Shown here: positions 1 through 8,567 of the stretch, one piece after another | Layout of the letters: every line of letters begins with the position of its first letter | Position numbering within the stretch: position 1 is the first letter of the stretch | Source: DAOMFB01 sp963721385 | Lineage (GTDB): Bacteria; Acidobacteriota; Thermoanaerobaculia; UBA5066 | Assembly: GCA_963721385.1 (NCBI GenBank) | Contig: CAVRJB010000005.1 | Span: 1 to 64,000, forward strand | DNA length: 64,000 nucleotides | Direction: 5' to 3' | Program-made: the position numbers and the translations under genes | The notes under the pieces: generated by a model | Seen by the model: the letters and a program-made list of their open reading frames with translations, nothing else | What the model was told of the DNA's origin: nothing | Databases searched by the model: none

Positions 1-595
1 TCTGAGGCACCGAACGATTTTAACGAGATATTAAAGCTGATAAAATAATCCTCAGAGAAGCAGACTATTTCGTGAGCAGGCGCAGTGAAATTGTTTTCAT
101 GACAGCTTTTTTACGGAGCAGCATATTTTCAATAAATCCACTAATTCTTCGGACTGACGTTTTTGCTATGTGCTGAATCGTCGAGCTGCCGGCTTTCAAT
201 ATATTCCGATACAAAGTAAGATTCCCACACGAGGCGGCTCTTTGCCGCTCTATGAAAGCCAGCGTTTCCGGCACGGGCATATTCAGCGTTCTGAGCCGAG
301 CGCCATTCAACCAGTTCCGCTTTGCAGGTGATTTTACCGCCGTATCACGCAGCGAAAAAACAAATCCTTTATGCTTATACTGCCTGACCATTATATCCCT
401 GCCGTTCCATTTTAACCGACAGACAAGACAGTCCCTGTCGTCTTTTAGAATTTGTCCTTCCTTGCTGATGGCATCAATCTTCCCAAGAAAATCAAGGGGC
501 TCGGCTTCACGACAAAAGCTTCTCACGAAGACAGCCGCTAAATCCCCAGCTTCGACCCGCAAATACCTGTAGTTTGTCTGCAAAGACCTCTTCAT
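1..595 (-). CDS. WaaP/Kdo-kinase-like protein, partial and frameshifted
   Basis: This is the N-terminal lobe of a small lipopolysaccharide-kinase-like protein, read leftwards from an ATG at 595. The segment WNGRDIMVRQYKHKG resembles the strand and lysine region of Kdo/WaaP kinases, and its neighbour at 600-1347 has a similar N-lobe plus kinase motifs. The frame starting at 595 stops at 65. From about 250 leftwards another frame gives more plausible sequence (VWESYFVSEYIE), so at least one indel is present. The gene also runs off the left edge. Such kinases phosphorylate lipid A-core sugars. Family assignment is moderate and the substrate is unknown. Confidence 0.4.
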
Positions 596-599
596 CGCT

Positions 600-1347
600 G
601 GGCGGATTCTTGTTTTCATGTCTAATCTTTGAGCGGTTTTTTTGAGAGTTGCGGCTATCAGGGCTTTCCCTTTCTCCCTGCTCATACAATTCTGGGCGCG
701 GTATTCGTTGAAAAATCTCATTCGGTCGGTGTTGCTCATGATGCCGTGCGGCCCCATATTAAGCTGCACAAGGTTTTTGAGGCGATACTAAAAGGCAATC
801 CGGCAAATTTTCTTGTTCGCTCGTTATCGATGAGAAAGAACCGCCACGAATTTTCTTCACGCCGAGCCAGTATGTTGCCCAGTCGAAGGTCGCCATGGAA
901 AATGCCACCGGCGTGCATTCTGCCCATGGTTTGTCCGAAATCGCGTATAAAGCTCGCGCCAATTTATCAGTTGCTGCGTTAGTCAGAATCTCGCGGGTTT
1001 CAAGGACAAGGCGGACTAAGGGGCCTGGCGTTTTCAATCCCAAATGTCGCGAGGAAACTTTTTGTACGCAAAAAACCGGCGCTGCGTTCGCCCATAGCGA
1101 CCATTGCGGGGACATCAAAACCATTTTCGGCCAGCATTATTTCCGCTTTGAAGGCCTGTCTGGCCGGGCTGCCGCAGAAGAAAAGACATTTGAGGAAATG
1201 CAAAATTGACTTGTACGGATACTGCTTGATATAAACTTCCCTGTCAACGCCGTCCACTTTGATAGTGAATTTGTGAACGCGGCTGCGCTGCGGAGGAGGG
1301 AGAGTTTTGAACTCATTTTGTTCTGGACCACTTGTCTTCGCCGGCAA
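600..1347 (-). CDS. WaaP/Kdo-kinase-like protein, frameshifted
   Basis: The N-lobe begins at an ATG at 1347 (VDGVDREVYIKQYPYKS). The catalytic loop HGDLRLGNIL lies at about 868-897 and the metal-binding motif FLIDNERTRK at about 820-850, both typical of the Kdo/WaaP sugar-kinase family of the outer-membrane LPS core. These pieces lie in different reading frames, with breaks near 1,050 and 760, so the displayed sequence does not encode one continuous protein. The end near 600 is approximate. It forms a tandem pair with the kinase at 1-595. Confidence 0.5.
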
Positions 1348-1435
1348 GAAGGATCTGCCGAGGACCGTGGTTAAGGAAAGCTATGCCTGATATATAGAGT
1401 CCAGTTATTGTGCCGTATTTTTTCGAAACCGCTGC

Positions 1436-2295
1436 TCATAGTTGCCCATAATGTACAAGTTTTATACTCGCGTCCTTGAAGTATTGTTTGGTTTTTTCGC
1501 TGCAAAGGGCCTCAAGCTCGATCTTCCCGCTGTTTGACGAGGCGGGTTTAGTCTGCGTCGAGGTCGTAGGCGTATCCCGGATGCGTCATTAGCTCTGCTG
1601 TCGAGGCGGTATTATACAGTGAAACGGCCCGCATAAAAGCGGCATTTATTGTTCCGACGTGGCGACGCCTAAAAGTGCGTCTGTTTTGAAGAACGCGGGA
1701 TTTTGCCAGCGGTTAATTTTTGCCATTGTTCGCACGAGCGACGCCCGTTTTCTGCTTTCGCGGTCGGTTAAGGGCCAGGGCAATTGGCAAACCTGCTTTG
1801 GCTCGAAGGTATATCGGATTGCTGGTATGCCGAAGCGTTTGGCTAATCGGCAGACAATCGGAAATATGGTTGGGAAAGCTGTGAATGTGTTTGTGCGAAT
1901 CGAGGTGCGTGGGTTTTATGCCTTTGTCGATGAGCCATTGAATCTGGGAGGCGAGTTCGGTTTCGATGGCGGTTCTGACTTTGCCGGTTATGAGGGACGC
2001 GAGGGCGAGTTTGCCCGGCGATAAAGCGAAATGTCCCTGTGAGTCGAGGATTAATTTTACGGTGTTATCCTGGCAGAGGGGTTTTCCGGCGGTGAGGTTG
2101 AGATGGACGCCGAGGCCGAGGGTGGGCAGATTTTTTGGCCAATTCGACGGCTTGCTCGGCGGCGGGCATATTGGCCATAATGGTCGTGCTTGTCAGGACA
2201 CCTTTGGTGTGTGCCTCGACAATTCCTTTGTTGACGCTTTCGCAAAGTCCGAAGTCGTCGGCGTTTATTATTAGTCGTTGTTCCATTGCCGGCAA
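1436..2295 (-). CDS. ChbG/HpnK (YdjC) family carbohydrate deacetylase, frameshifted
   Basis: Reading leftwards, the protein starts with IINADDFGLCESVNKGI, the signature of YdjC/ChbG deacetylases (metal-binding aspartates). In a second frame come GLGVHLNLTAGKPL and LDSHKHIHSFP, and in a third TELMTHPGY-like and KLVHYGQL. Frames change in the T6 run at 2131-2136, near 1877, and near 1530, with an in-frame stop near 1550. Family members remove acetyl groups from N-acetylated sugars such as chitooligosaccharides or hopanoid glycosides. The number of breaks means either a decayed gene or poor-quality sequence. ATG at 2295 or 2286 is the start. Confidence 0.65.
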
Positions 2296-2319
2296 GTTTA
2301 AGGCGGCTTCGTATCGTCG

Positions 2320-3280
2320 TCAACTCATTTGGCTAAGTATGAATTTGCCGATGATAAAGCCGGCGGTGAGGGCGAGGGAGCCGATGAGGTGGAGGATAAT
2401 AGTGATTGCGCAGGCGCGATGCTGGGTGGGGCCGGGGGTGGAGAGGTCTGTGAACATTTGACGAAATTTATCGCGGCGACAGAGGCGGGCAGGCCGAAGA
2501 GGAAATACAGCAGCAGTGGCCAGAGCCATAATCCGGCTGACAAATACGCCCGCGACCATAATCACGAAGGTGCTTATTACGGCGATTCGATAAATCCAGA
2601 CGCCGGCAGGGATGCCGAGGCGGACGACGATGGTTTTCTTATTGACGGCGGCGTCGGCGGGGAGGTCGGGAAATTCGTTTACGAGAATTATGAGGAAAAT
2701 CAGGATGCCGACGACGCAGGCGGCGGGCAGAGGGAATGATATCGATAGCGCCGGTTTGGAGATAGTAAGAGCCATAGACGGGGAGGATGCCGAAGAGGAA
2801 GGCGATGGCGATTTCGCCGACGCCGCGGTAGCCGAGTTTGACCGGCGGTGCGGTGTAGAAGAATCCGCCGAGCAGGCCGATGAGGCCGAGGATTAAAATG
2901 AACCAACTGTGAGTCAGATACAGGATGACTAAGCCGAGCAATGCGCCGAGGGCGAGGCAAAAAAGTGATGCGGCCAGTGTTGCTTTGGGCGAGAGGATAT
3001 TTTGCTGGATGAATTGTCTGCCGCCTGAGAAGGGCGTGACGTTTTTGTTGGCCCAGTCGTTGCCGGATAGGGAGTCGAAGTAGTCGTTGGCGATATTTGC
3101 TCCTGCGTGCAGGGCCATCATCGCGAAACAGCGCCAGCAGAAAGAGGGGCCAGTTGAATGTTCCGGCGATTGCGAAACCGAGTGCTGAGCCGACGAGAAC
3201 CGGGCTGATACGCTTGCGGTCAGGAACTTCGGCCTCGAAGCAAGAAACAAAGTTACCAAATTTTTCCGGTTAAGAGCCAT
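2320..3280 (-). CDS. menA: UbiA-family prenyltransferase (MenA-like), frameshifted
   Basis: This is a multi-pass membrane prenyltransferase. NDYFDSLSGND, the Mg-prenyl-diphosphate motif, lies near 3,040-3,075. It is followed by hydrophobic helices such as GLIGLLGGFFYTAPPVKLGY, which includes the YTAPP motif of MenA. The family attaches a polyprenyl chain to 1,4-dihydroxy-2-naphthoate in menaquinone synthesis at the inner membrane. The C-terminal part (VNEFPDLPADAAVNKKTIVVRLG) is in another frame, and more shifts occur near 3,130-3,190 and 2,500. UbiA membership is firm; MenA rather than another UbiA enzyme is likely from VNEFPDxxxDxxxNKKT. Confidence 0.7.
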
Positions 3281-3844
3281 AAGATTTAAACGGTTTACTT
3301 AAAAACGATTCGGAGATTGTATTATGCTGATTCGTCGGTGAGTTTACAAGATTATTGGCGGGTACGGACATTTTGAATTTTAATCAATTTTTAAGCGGAC
3401 ACTAATCAGCCGGTAACACAAATTATTTAAAAATATTTTTAGTGAAAGTCACAATAGGTTGGTCTTGTTGACGAACCTGGAATAATAGATGACAATAGCT
3501 CTTCCGGGGTGAAGGCCGGGGCTGATACTCCTAAGCCCGGCACACTGGATTCGGAAGATGCTTTGCGAATGGCGGCGACGAAATACGTATGGCTGTAGGA
3601 ACGTTTGAAGCCGCAAGCCGGAGGGTAATGGGGCGATGCGGCCATGAGGGTGCCGTATCGCCCATAGCCGCCACGCACTTCTATATTTTCAGGATATTTT
3701 TGAGGCTGGGTTTGAGCGGAATTAGCAATAAATTCGTAAAAAATGCTTCAGACTATTGTAATTCCGATGAAGAATTTGATATTATTGCGGCAATGGAAGG
3801 CTTGGTTGCGTAGCCAAGCGTTTAGTCAGTTTAATGAATCCGTT
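3281..3844. other. intergenic stretch without convincing gene
   Basis: This AT-rich region lies between menA and the first attC site. A minus-strand open frame at 3439-3678 (79 codons) has no recognisable domain or ribosome binding site and I do not call it. The base composition changes gradually towards the integron here. Confidence 0.5.
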
Positions 3845-3943
3845 GCCTAACAAGTCGCCGGAGCCAACCGCCGTTGGCGCTGTCAGTTCCGCTGTCGCGG
3901 TTCACGTCGCGAGTCGGCGGTGGCTCAGCTTTTTTCGTTAGGC
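3845..3943 (+). repeat. attC site, type A (about 99 bp)
   Basis: The site is bounded by GCCTAAC (3845-3851) and GTTAGGC (3937-3943), the inverse core and core sites of integron attC elements, with an imperfectly palindromic interior (CGGAGCCAACCGCCG against CGGCGGTGGCTC). Its interior is unrelated to the attC sites to the right. The first half recurs at 4334. By its similarity to canonical gene-stop-attC order it is oriented on the plus strand. Confidence 0.75.
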
Positions 3944-3969
3944 CCTGAAAGTACAGATAGGAGAGCACG

Positions 3970-4329
3970 ATGAGCAACGACTATGTGGCACCAGAGACGA
4001 AAGGTATTACAGTGAAGTTACTTTCAACACTTGATCTTGGCCCTGAGATCGAGGGCATGGCAGGGCGCCAACTTCGAATGCGTTTGGTGACCTTCGAGCC
4101 TGGAGGCGTCTTCGGCCCGATTCACGACCATAAAGACAGACCAGGTATTGTCTACATACTGCAAGGAACGATCACTGACCATCGATATGGAGTGGCTACG
4201 GACTATGGGCCTGGAGTGGGCTGGCCCGAGGATAGGAACACCACACACTGGCTTGAGAACAGAGGAACAATTCCAGCGGTGGAGATCTCAGTCGATATAG
4301 TCAGGCAAGACAAAAGGCCAGACAGATGA
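3970..4329 (+). CDS. cupin-domain cassette protein
   Basis: This 119-residue single-domain cupin has motif 1 around PGGVFGPIHDHKDRPG, with the HxH and downstream residues of the metal site, and second-motif residues around residues 88-100. It starts at ATG 3970, just inside the attC at 3845-3943, and its stop lies a few bases before the next attC (4334). This is the layout of an integron cassette. It is on the plus strand, opposite to all other cassettes. Cupins bind small molecules or metals; no substrate can be inferred. A promoter is not evident. Confidence 0.75.
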   Translation: MSNDYVAPETKGITVKLLSTLDLGPEIEGMAGRQLRMRLVTFEPGGVFGPIHDHKDRPGIVYILQGTITDHRYGVATDYGPGVGWPEDRNTTHWLENRGTIPAVEISVDIVRQDKRPDR

Positions 4330-4333
4330 CCCA

Positions 4334-4422
4334 GTTGCCTAACAAGTCGCCGGAGCCAACCGCCGTTGGCGTTGTCTGTTCCGCTGTCGCGTTTCACATC
4401 ACGAATAGCCTTGGACATTCTA
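4334..4422 (+). repeat. attC type A, 3' part lost
   Basis: The site starts with GCCTAAC at 4334 and repeats the first ~70 bases of the attC at 3845-3943 with few differences. At 4423 it switches abruptly into the interior of an IS110 transposase gene, so the right half of the attC is missing. Confidence 0.7.
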
Positions 4423-4874
4423 TCGAGAGGCTCAAGACCGTCCCGGGGGTGGGAGAGATCGTGGCTCTGACGGCGATTGCGGTCTTTTCGGACGCCACAC
4501 GCTTTCAGAGTGCCAAGCACGCGGCCAGCTACGTGGGCCTGGTCCCTCAAACCTACCAATCGGGCGAAACGAACCGCCAGGGCCACATCACCCGGACGGG
4601 CTCGTCCGAGCTGCGCGCCATGCTCGTGCAGGCGGTCCACACGGCACGCCGGTCGAACAGTCCCCTCCACCCGTTTCTGAGAGACCTTTCGGTGCGCCTC
4701 GGAACGCGGCGGGCCGTGATCGCCGTGGCGCATCGGCTCTGCCGCGTTCTTTACGCGATGCTTCGCGACAAGACGAGCTTCGATGCCTCGAAGCTGAAGG
4801 CCCACGAGCCTCGTACGACGGTCCCCGCTGCGCGAATCTATCGACTGACATCTCGAGCGGAAAAGAGTCGCTGA
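4423..4874 (+). pseudogene. IS110 transposase remnant (C-terminal ~150 residues)
   Basis: The remnant contains the C-terminal Transposase_20 region including TVPGVGEIVALTAIAVF and TGSSELRAMLVQA with the likely nucleophilic serine, but lacks the N-terminal DEDD catalytic domain. The frame is open upstream into the attC, so a spurious 182-residue ORF starting at 4326 fuses attC sequence to this remnant. Confidence 0.8.
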
Positions 4875-5096
4875 AGAACCGAGAAAGGAAGAGCACGCCG
4901 CAAGTCTTGCCGAGAATCGGATGGACGACCCCGCTGCTGAACGCTGAGCCCACAAGCTCGGGATATCGTCTGGGGCGCCATCCGCTGAAGTGATACGTGG
5001 GGCTCTGACCCCGAATGGACGCGTGGCCGGCAGCTTCGTGCGGCGAGAGAAAGAAATCTTCAGGCGAGGGGCTTGACAGGAATCTTCATGGGCGAG
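4423..5096 (+). mobile_element. IS110/IS1111-type element, 5'-truncated copy
   Basis: Bases 4423-5108 are identical to 8116-8801 (offset 3693) by inspection. The copy holds the last third of the transposase gene and the whole 3' non-coding end including the putative bridge-RNA region. It ends in the same attC context as the full copy (TTCAGCGGCGAG). The left end and two thirds of the transposase gene are absent. Identity over 686 bp implies recent duplication or an assembly duplication. Confidence 0.8.
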
Positions 5097-5141
5097 TTCA
5101 GCGGCGAGCGCTAGCGAGTCCGCTGCAACGAGGGGTTAGGC
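5097..5141 (-). repeat. attC type B, right half
   Basis: The sequence TTCAGCGGCGAG...AGTCCGCTGCAACG...GTTAGGC (core 5135-5141) matches the right two thirds of the ~61-bp attC sites of this array. The truncated IS110 copy replaces its left part. Confidence 0.75.
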
Positions 5142-5624
5142 GCGGTTCTCGAGTGCGCCGTAGCGGGCCTGCGGGCCAAGCCAGCCCGGCGCCTCGCGCC
5201 ATAAAAGCTCGCGGCCGCTCACAAAAACGCCGTCCGTGCCACTACGAGGGGGTGGTTCCTGGCCGGGCAGGAGGCGGATAGGACCGCCGATGACATAGGC
5301 CGCGAAGATGAACACGCCTGCCGACAAGGACAGTGTTGCGTGCGAAATGATGGCGTCGCAACCTTCGGGCGCGGGGCGAAGATGAAAAGAAGTGACCTGC
5401 GCGAACACGAGCTCAAGGGCGGAAATGGGCGAGCCCTGCCGCTGGAAGAGCAGGCGCGCCTTGTTATGCAGGGTGTCTGGACACTGCATGGCAAGATTGG
5501 AAGCGACGTACGCCTCCGTGGAGACGAGCGCTTCCTTCAGGCAGCTGTCGTGAAACGAGCCGAACGCCTCCAGCAATGAAGCCGCTTCGCTCTCCGAGGT
5601 GACCCGATGCCAAGCGCCGCTCAT
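5136..5624 (-). CDS. cassette-encoded hypothetical protein
   Basis: This 162-residue protein starts at ATG 5624 (MSGAWHRVTSESE). An ATG at 5714 in the same frame is rejected because the intervening codons are a translation of the attC site. Its stop codon lies within the core of the next attC, as is typical of cassette genes. The N-terminal FHDSCLKE motif recurs in small cassette and immunity-like proteins. No catalytic motif, signal peptide or membrane span is evident. Function unknown. Confidence 0.6.
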   Translation of the reverse strand: MSGAWHRVTSESEAASLLEAFGSFHDSCLKEALVSTEAYVASNLAMQCPDTLHNKARLLFQRQGSPISALELVFAQVTSFHLRPAPEGCDAIISHATLSLSAGVFIFAAYVIGGPIRLLPGQEPPPRSGTDGVFVSGRELLWREAPGWLGPQARYGALENRA

Positions 5625-5630
5625 TACCGC

Positions 5631-5691
5631 GCCTAACGATACCGCGCTCAGCGGCGAGCGCAAGCGAGTCCGCTGCAGCGCGTTGTTAGCC
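5631..5691 (-). repeat. attC type B, intact (61 bp)
   Basis: The site is bounded by GCCTAAC (5631-5637) and GTTAGCC (5685-5691). The interior CGCTCAGCGGCGAGCG and GAGTCCGCTGCAGCG can fold as the imperfect attC hairpin. Cassette genes end at its right edge on the minus strand. Confidence 0.85.
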
Positions 5692-6148
5692 GGCAATCTT
5701 GGATGCATAGGCATCGGCCGCCACGAGGAAGCCCTGCGACCCGGGGGCGATCAGCTCGTAAAACTGGTCGTCGAGCACACGAAGGGATCCCATGCCTTAC
5801 GCTGTTGGCTGGGCCGCTACGAAGCTGAGCGACGCGAGCCTGCTGATCGCGAGGGTAAGGGGCAGGGAAAAAGGAAATGGCCTGAAGAGTGATGTCAGCC
5901 AGCGCGGCCATGCCGATTTCCCGAAACCCGGCTTCTGCTTCTGGCGCGAGTATGCCCGTGGGGTTGCCGAAAAACTGATGAAACCCTCCGTTACAGACCT
6001 CTGAATGGCACCAGTGCGCCGCAAGGAGGTGGCCGGACCCGACTGGAACGGCAGCAAACGTGCGAAGGAAGGCGGCGGGCGAGCCATAGATATTGACCCT
6101 TTCCCAGTAGGGCTCCACCAACTCCCAATAGCGATCACCTGGCTCCAT
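5686..6148 (-). CDS. DUF4375 / DMP19-like cassette protein, frameshifted
   Basis: The frame from ATG 6148 contains HWCHSEVCNGGFHQFFGNPTG, diagnostic of the DUF4375/DMP19 C-terminal domain family. DMP19 itself is a DNA-mimic protein of Neisseria. The family's usual ending (LDDQFYELIAPGSQGF and ADAYASKIAG) is present but in another frame, ending with a TAA at 5686-5688 inside the attC. At least one indel between about 5770 and 5815 is needed to join them; the uncorrected frame runs on to 5648 with meaningless sequence. The molecular role here is unknown. Confidence 0.7.
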
Positions 6149-6164
6149 ACTCTGCCCTTTTGAC

Positions 6165-6225
6165 GGCTAACGATACCGCGCTCAGCGGCGAGCGCAAGCG
6201 AGTCCGCTGCAGCGCGCTGTTAGGC
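6165..6225 (-). repeat. attC type B, intact (61 bp)
   Basis: The site runs from GGCTAAC (6165-6171, one base off the usual inverse core) to GTTAGGC (6219-6225). The interior is nearly identical to the site at 5631-5691. Confidence 0.85.
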
Positions 6226-6283
6226 GGCCGTTTGTGAGAAGCGGGCCTCAGCCCTGTAAGTGGCGAGCCCCCAGAAACCCTAC

Positions 6284-6589
6284 TCAAATGGGGGTCAACA
6301 TGAGTGAGTGCTCCGGTGAGCCAGGAGGCCCGTAGCGGACCAAGACCGAGGCTGACCGAGTTAGCGGATTAGCGAGAAGGGCAGGGTGCACGGCCCGAAA
6401 CAAGAGGTCCGCGTTCGGGCCGTACATGAAGAGTTCCGCTTGCCCGCCCCCGACCTCATTCCCGTCAAACTCGCCGGCACCCGAAGCATCGATTGCGACG
6501 ATGAGTTGATCCTCAAGTTGAAACAGCTCTGAAAGATCGCTTGACGAGTAGGGGAAGCGAACTTTGACGCACTGCTCTGACACGGTCAC
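6284..6589 (-). CDS. cassette-encoded small hypothetical protein
   Basis: This 101-residue protein begins MTVSEQCVKVRFPY and contains GEFDGNEVGGGQAELFMYG followed by a hydrophobic-polar pattern. I recognise it as resembling widespread small conserved proteins of unknown function (GEFDG...GGG...YMYGPDAD). There is no signal peptide or membrane span. It starts immediately left of the attC at 6598-6658 and stops about 60 bases before the attC at 6165-6225, occupying one complete cassette. Confidence 0.65.
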   Translation of the reverse strand: MTVSEQCVKVRFPYSSSDLSELFQLEDQLIVAIDASGAGEFDGNEVGGGQAELFMYGPNADLLFRAVHPALLANPLTRSASVLVRYGPPGSPEHSLMLTPI

Positions 6590-6933
6590 CTTCGGCCGCC
6601 TAACGATACCGCGCTCAGCGGCGAGCGCAAGCGAGTCCGCTGCAACGCGGGGTTAGCCAGCGCGCTCGAATTCGAGCACCGGCCCTCCGTCGCCCGTGCG
6701 GCCACCGCTTGGAAGGCCGGCGAAGTCCGAACGAAGGCCACGAATTCCGGCAAGGCCTCCACTGATTCGCACCAGCGGTCGCCCTTGCCAAGCTGCTGCA
6801 GAGCTGGGTCAGCGCGGAAGTAGAAGGTGAGGTGTAGCTGCCAGATGTGATCGTCTTCGCCTGGAGCCGAGGCTGAGTCGGCGCGTAGGTCGACTCGAAT
6901 TGCGTGCCGTGGCCCAAGTCGTAGGTTCCCCAC
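6586..6933 (-). CDS. cassette-encoded hypothetical protein
   Basis: A frame from GTG 6933 encodes about 90 plausible residues (IWQLHLTFYFRADPALQQL, ESVEALPEFVAFVRTSP). It then continues through the attC because no stop precedes it, adding an attC-encoded tail. The same frame stays open upstream to about 7,055 without a standard start codon, so the true N-terminus may be longer or an indel may hide it. Function unknown. Confidence 0.5.
   Translation of the reverse strand: MGNLRLGPRHAIRVDLRADSASAPGEDDHIWQLHLTFYFRADPALQQLGKGDRWCESVEALPEFVAFVRTSPAFQAVAARATEGRCSNSSALANPALQRTRLRSPLSAVSLGGRR
6598..6658 (-). repeat. attC type B, intact (61 bp)
   Basis: The site is bounded by GCCTAAC (6598-6604) and GTTAGCC (6652-6658), with the same interior as the other type B sites. 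Confidence 0.85.
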
Positions 6934-7331
6934 GGTCGAGAGCGTCGTTGTCGGGCACTGATCGAACTCAGCGCGGTCGTTGCGATAGACGCCAGCGCGA
7001 AGATTCAGGCGATCGGCCGGTGAAAGGGAACTGAGTCGGCGGACTCACGATGCGGTTGGCTCATGCCAAGCGCGGCAATGGGTGCCGGGAGCGATGAGCA
7101 CGGCCGACGACGAGGAGATCGACGGCGATCGCGATGCTTACGCAGAAAGACGAGACCACCCCTTGGCGATGCACGCAGATTGATGAAGCAGCGGTGCGCG
7201 ACGACCAAGTACACCGAGCGGACGATGCGACACGGGAGCCGCGGAGCCGGTGCGCGCGGCCCGACATGCCGGACCGTGGCCATCGTGGAAGCGACGGAAC
7301 GACTTCGCATGCATGCTGGCCTCGTGCAGCC
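6934..7331 (-). other. cassette segment without convincing ORF
   Basis: This is the promoter-proximal part of the cassette ending at 6598. Several overlapping arginine-rich frames are open, but none has a start, ribosome binding site and protein-like composition together. It may be non-coding, or a damaged coding region. Confidence 0.4.
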
Positions 7332-7350
7332 GCCTAACGATATCGTTTCA
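7332..7350 (-). repeat. attC type B, left half (split by IS110)
   Basis: GCCTAAC at 7332-7338 followed by GATATCGTTTCA begins an attC that resumes at 8790 beyond the IS110 element (TTCAGCGGCGAG, core GTTAGGC at 8841-8847). Confidence 0.75.
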
Positions 7351-7463
7351 ATGAAGACGAAGAAAGGGCTGTCCTCGCCGGCGTGGTCCCGATGGAATCG
7401 GGCCACAACAGACTGACGGGGTCAACCTCCGAGGAGGTGCCCCAAGTAAGGGAGGACAGCCCG

Positions 7464-8567
7464 ATGAAATCTTATGTGGGAATGGACGTGCACAGCAAGT
7501 CGAGCGTGTTTGTGATTCAGAACGAGCGAGGAGAGGAGGTGGGGCGGGGAGAGGTGCCGACGTCTGTCGAGGGGTTTTCCTCGTTGCGGCTGCGTTTCCG
7601 GCTTCGAGGGTCGACGGCGGTGGCGCTCGAGTCGGGGACGATGGCCTTCTTTGCGGCGCGGCGGCTGATGGAGCTGGGGCTTTCCCCCGTCGTGGTGGAC
7701 GCGCGGGAAGTCCGGATGAAGGCTCACCGGCCGCGGCAGAAGAGCGACACGCGCGATGCCGTGGAGCTCTGTGAAGGCCTGCGACGCGGCGTCTACCGGG
7801 CCATCGTCCACGTGCCTCCCGAGAGGATCGAACACCTGCGGAACACCCTGTCACGTCGCCGGCACTTCGTGCGGCTCGGGACCGCCGAGATCAACGCGGC
7901 CAAGAAGATGCTTCGGAGCGCCGGGCTCTCCGAGCTGAGTCGTCAGCACCTGGGGACCCGTCGTGCCTGGGAGCGTCTTTTGAAGGCCCTGACCAGCCAC
8001 CCGCAGGTGCGGTGTTTCGTCGAGCTTCACCACCGGGCCTATCAGAGCGCGATGGAGCAGAAGGCCGCGTGCGAGAAGAGCCTCGAAGAACAGCAGGCCC
8101 ACTTCGGCGAAGACCTCGAGAGGCTCAAGACCGTCCCGGGGGTGGGAGAGATCGTGGCTCTGACGGCGATTGCGGTCTTTTCGGACGCCACACGCTTTCA
8201 GAGTGCCAAGCACGCGGCCAGCTACGTGGGCCTGGTCCCTCAAACCTACCAATCGGGCGAAACGAACCGCCAGGGCCACATCACCCGGACGGGCTCGTCC
8301 GAGCTGCGCGCCATGCTCGTGCAGGCGGTCCACACGGCACGCCGGTCGAACAGTCCCCTCCACCCGTTTCTGAGAGACCTTTCGGTGCGCCTCGGAACGC
8401 GGCGGGCCGTGATCGCCGTGGCGCATCGGCTCTGCCGCGTTCTTTACGCGATGCTTCGCGACAAGACGAGCTTCGATGCCTCGAAGCTGAAGGCCCACGA
8501 GCCTCGTACGACGGTCCCCGCTGCGCGAATCTATCGACTGACATCTCGAGCGGAAAAGAGTCGCTGA
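7464..8567 (+). CDS. IS110/IS1111 family DEDD transposase
   Basis: This 367-residue recombinase starts at ATG 7464, after the Shine-Dalgarno AGGGAGG. An upstream in-frame start at 7383 lacks one. The N-terminal RuvC-like DEDD domain shows YVGMDVHSKS, VALESG, VVDAREVRM and KSDTRDAVEL. The C-terminal Transposase_20 domain shows TVPGVGEIVALTAI and TGSSELRAMLVQAVH with the nucleophilic serine. The protein mediates RNA-guided insertion and excision in this family. Targets of the related IS1111-attC subgroup are integron attC sites, which fits the insertion site here. Confidence 0.9.
   Translation: MKSYVGMDVHSKSSVFVIQNERGEEVGRGEVPTSVEGFSSLRLRFRLRGSTAVALESGTMAFFAARRLMELGLSPVVVDAREVRMKAHRPRQKSDTRDAVELCEGLRRGVYRAIVHVPPERIEHLRNTLSRRRHFVRLGTAEINAAKKMLRSAGLSELSRQHLGTRRAWERLLKALTSHPQVRCFVELHHRAYQSAMEQKAACEKSLEEQQAHFGEDLERLKTVPGVGEIVALTAIAVFSDATRFQSAKHAASYVGLVPQTYQSGETNRQGHITRTGSSELRAMLVQAVHTARRSNSPLHPFLRDLSVRLGTRRAVIAVAHRLCRVLYAMLRDKTSFDASKLKAHEPRTTVPAARIYRLTSRAEKSR

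Noticed and set aside
3439..3678. 79-codon minus-strand ORF in the left intergenic region
   Set aside because: No ribosome binding site, family or domain; composition is uninformative.
4326..4874. 182-codon ORF beginning MTQLPNKSPEPTAVG
   Set aside because: It fuses attC type A sequence to an IS110 transposase remnant at the 4423 junction, without a domain boundary or start signal.
5625..5714. N-terminal extension of a cassette protein reading ALQRTRLRSPLSAVSLG
   Set aside because: This peptide is the translation of the attC site and recurs wherever a frame crosses one; it is not part of a real protein.
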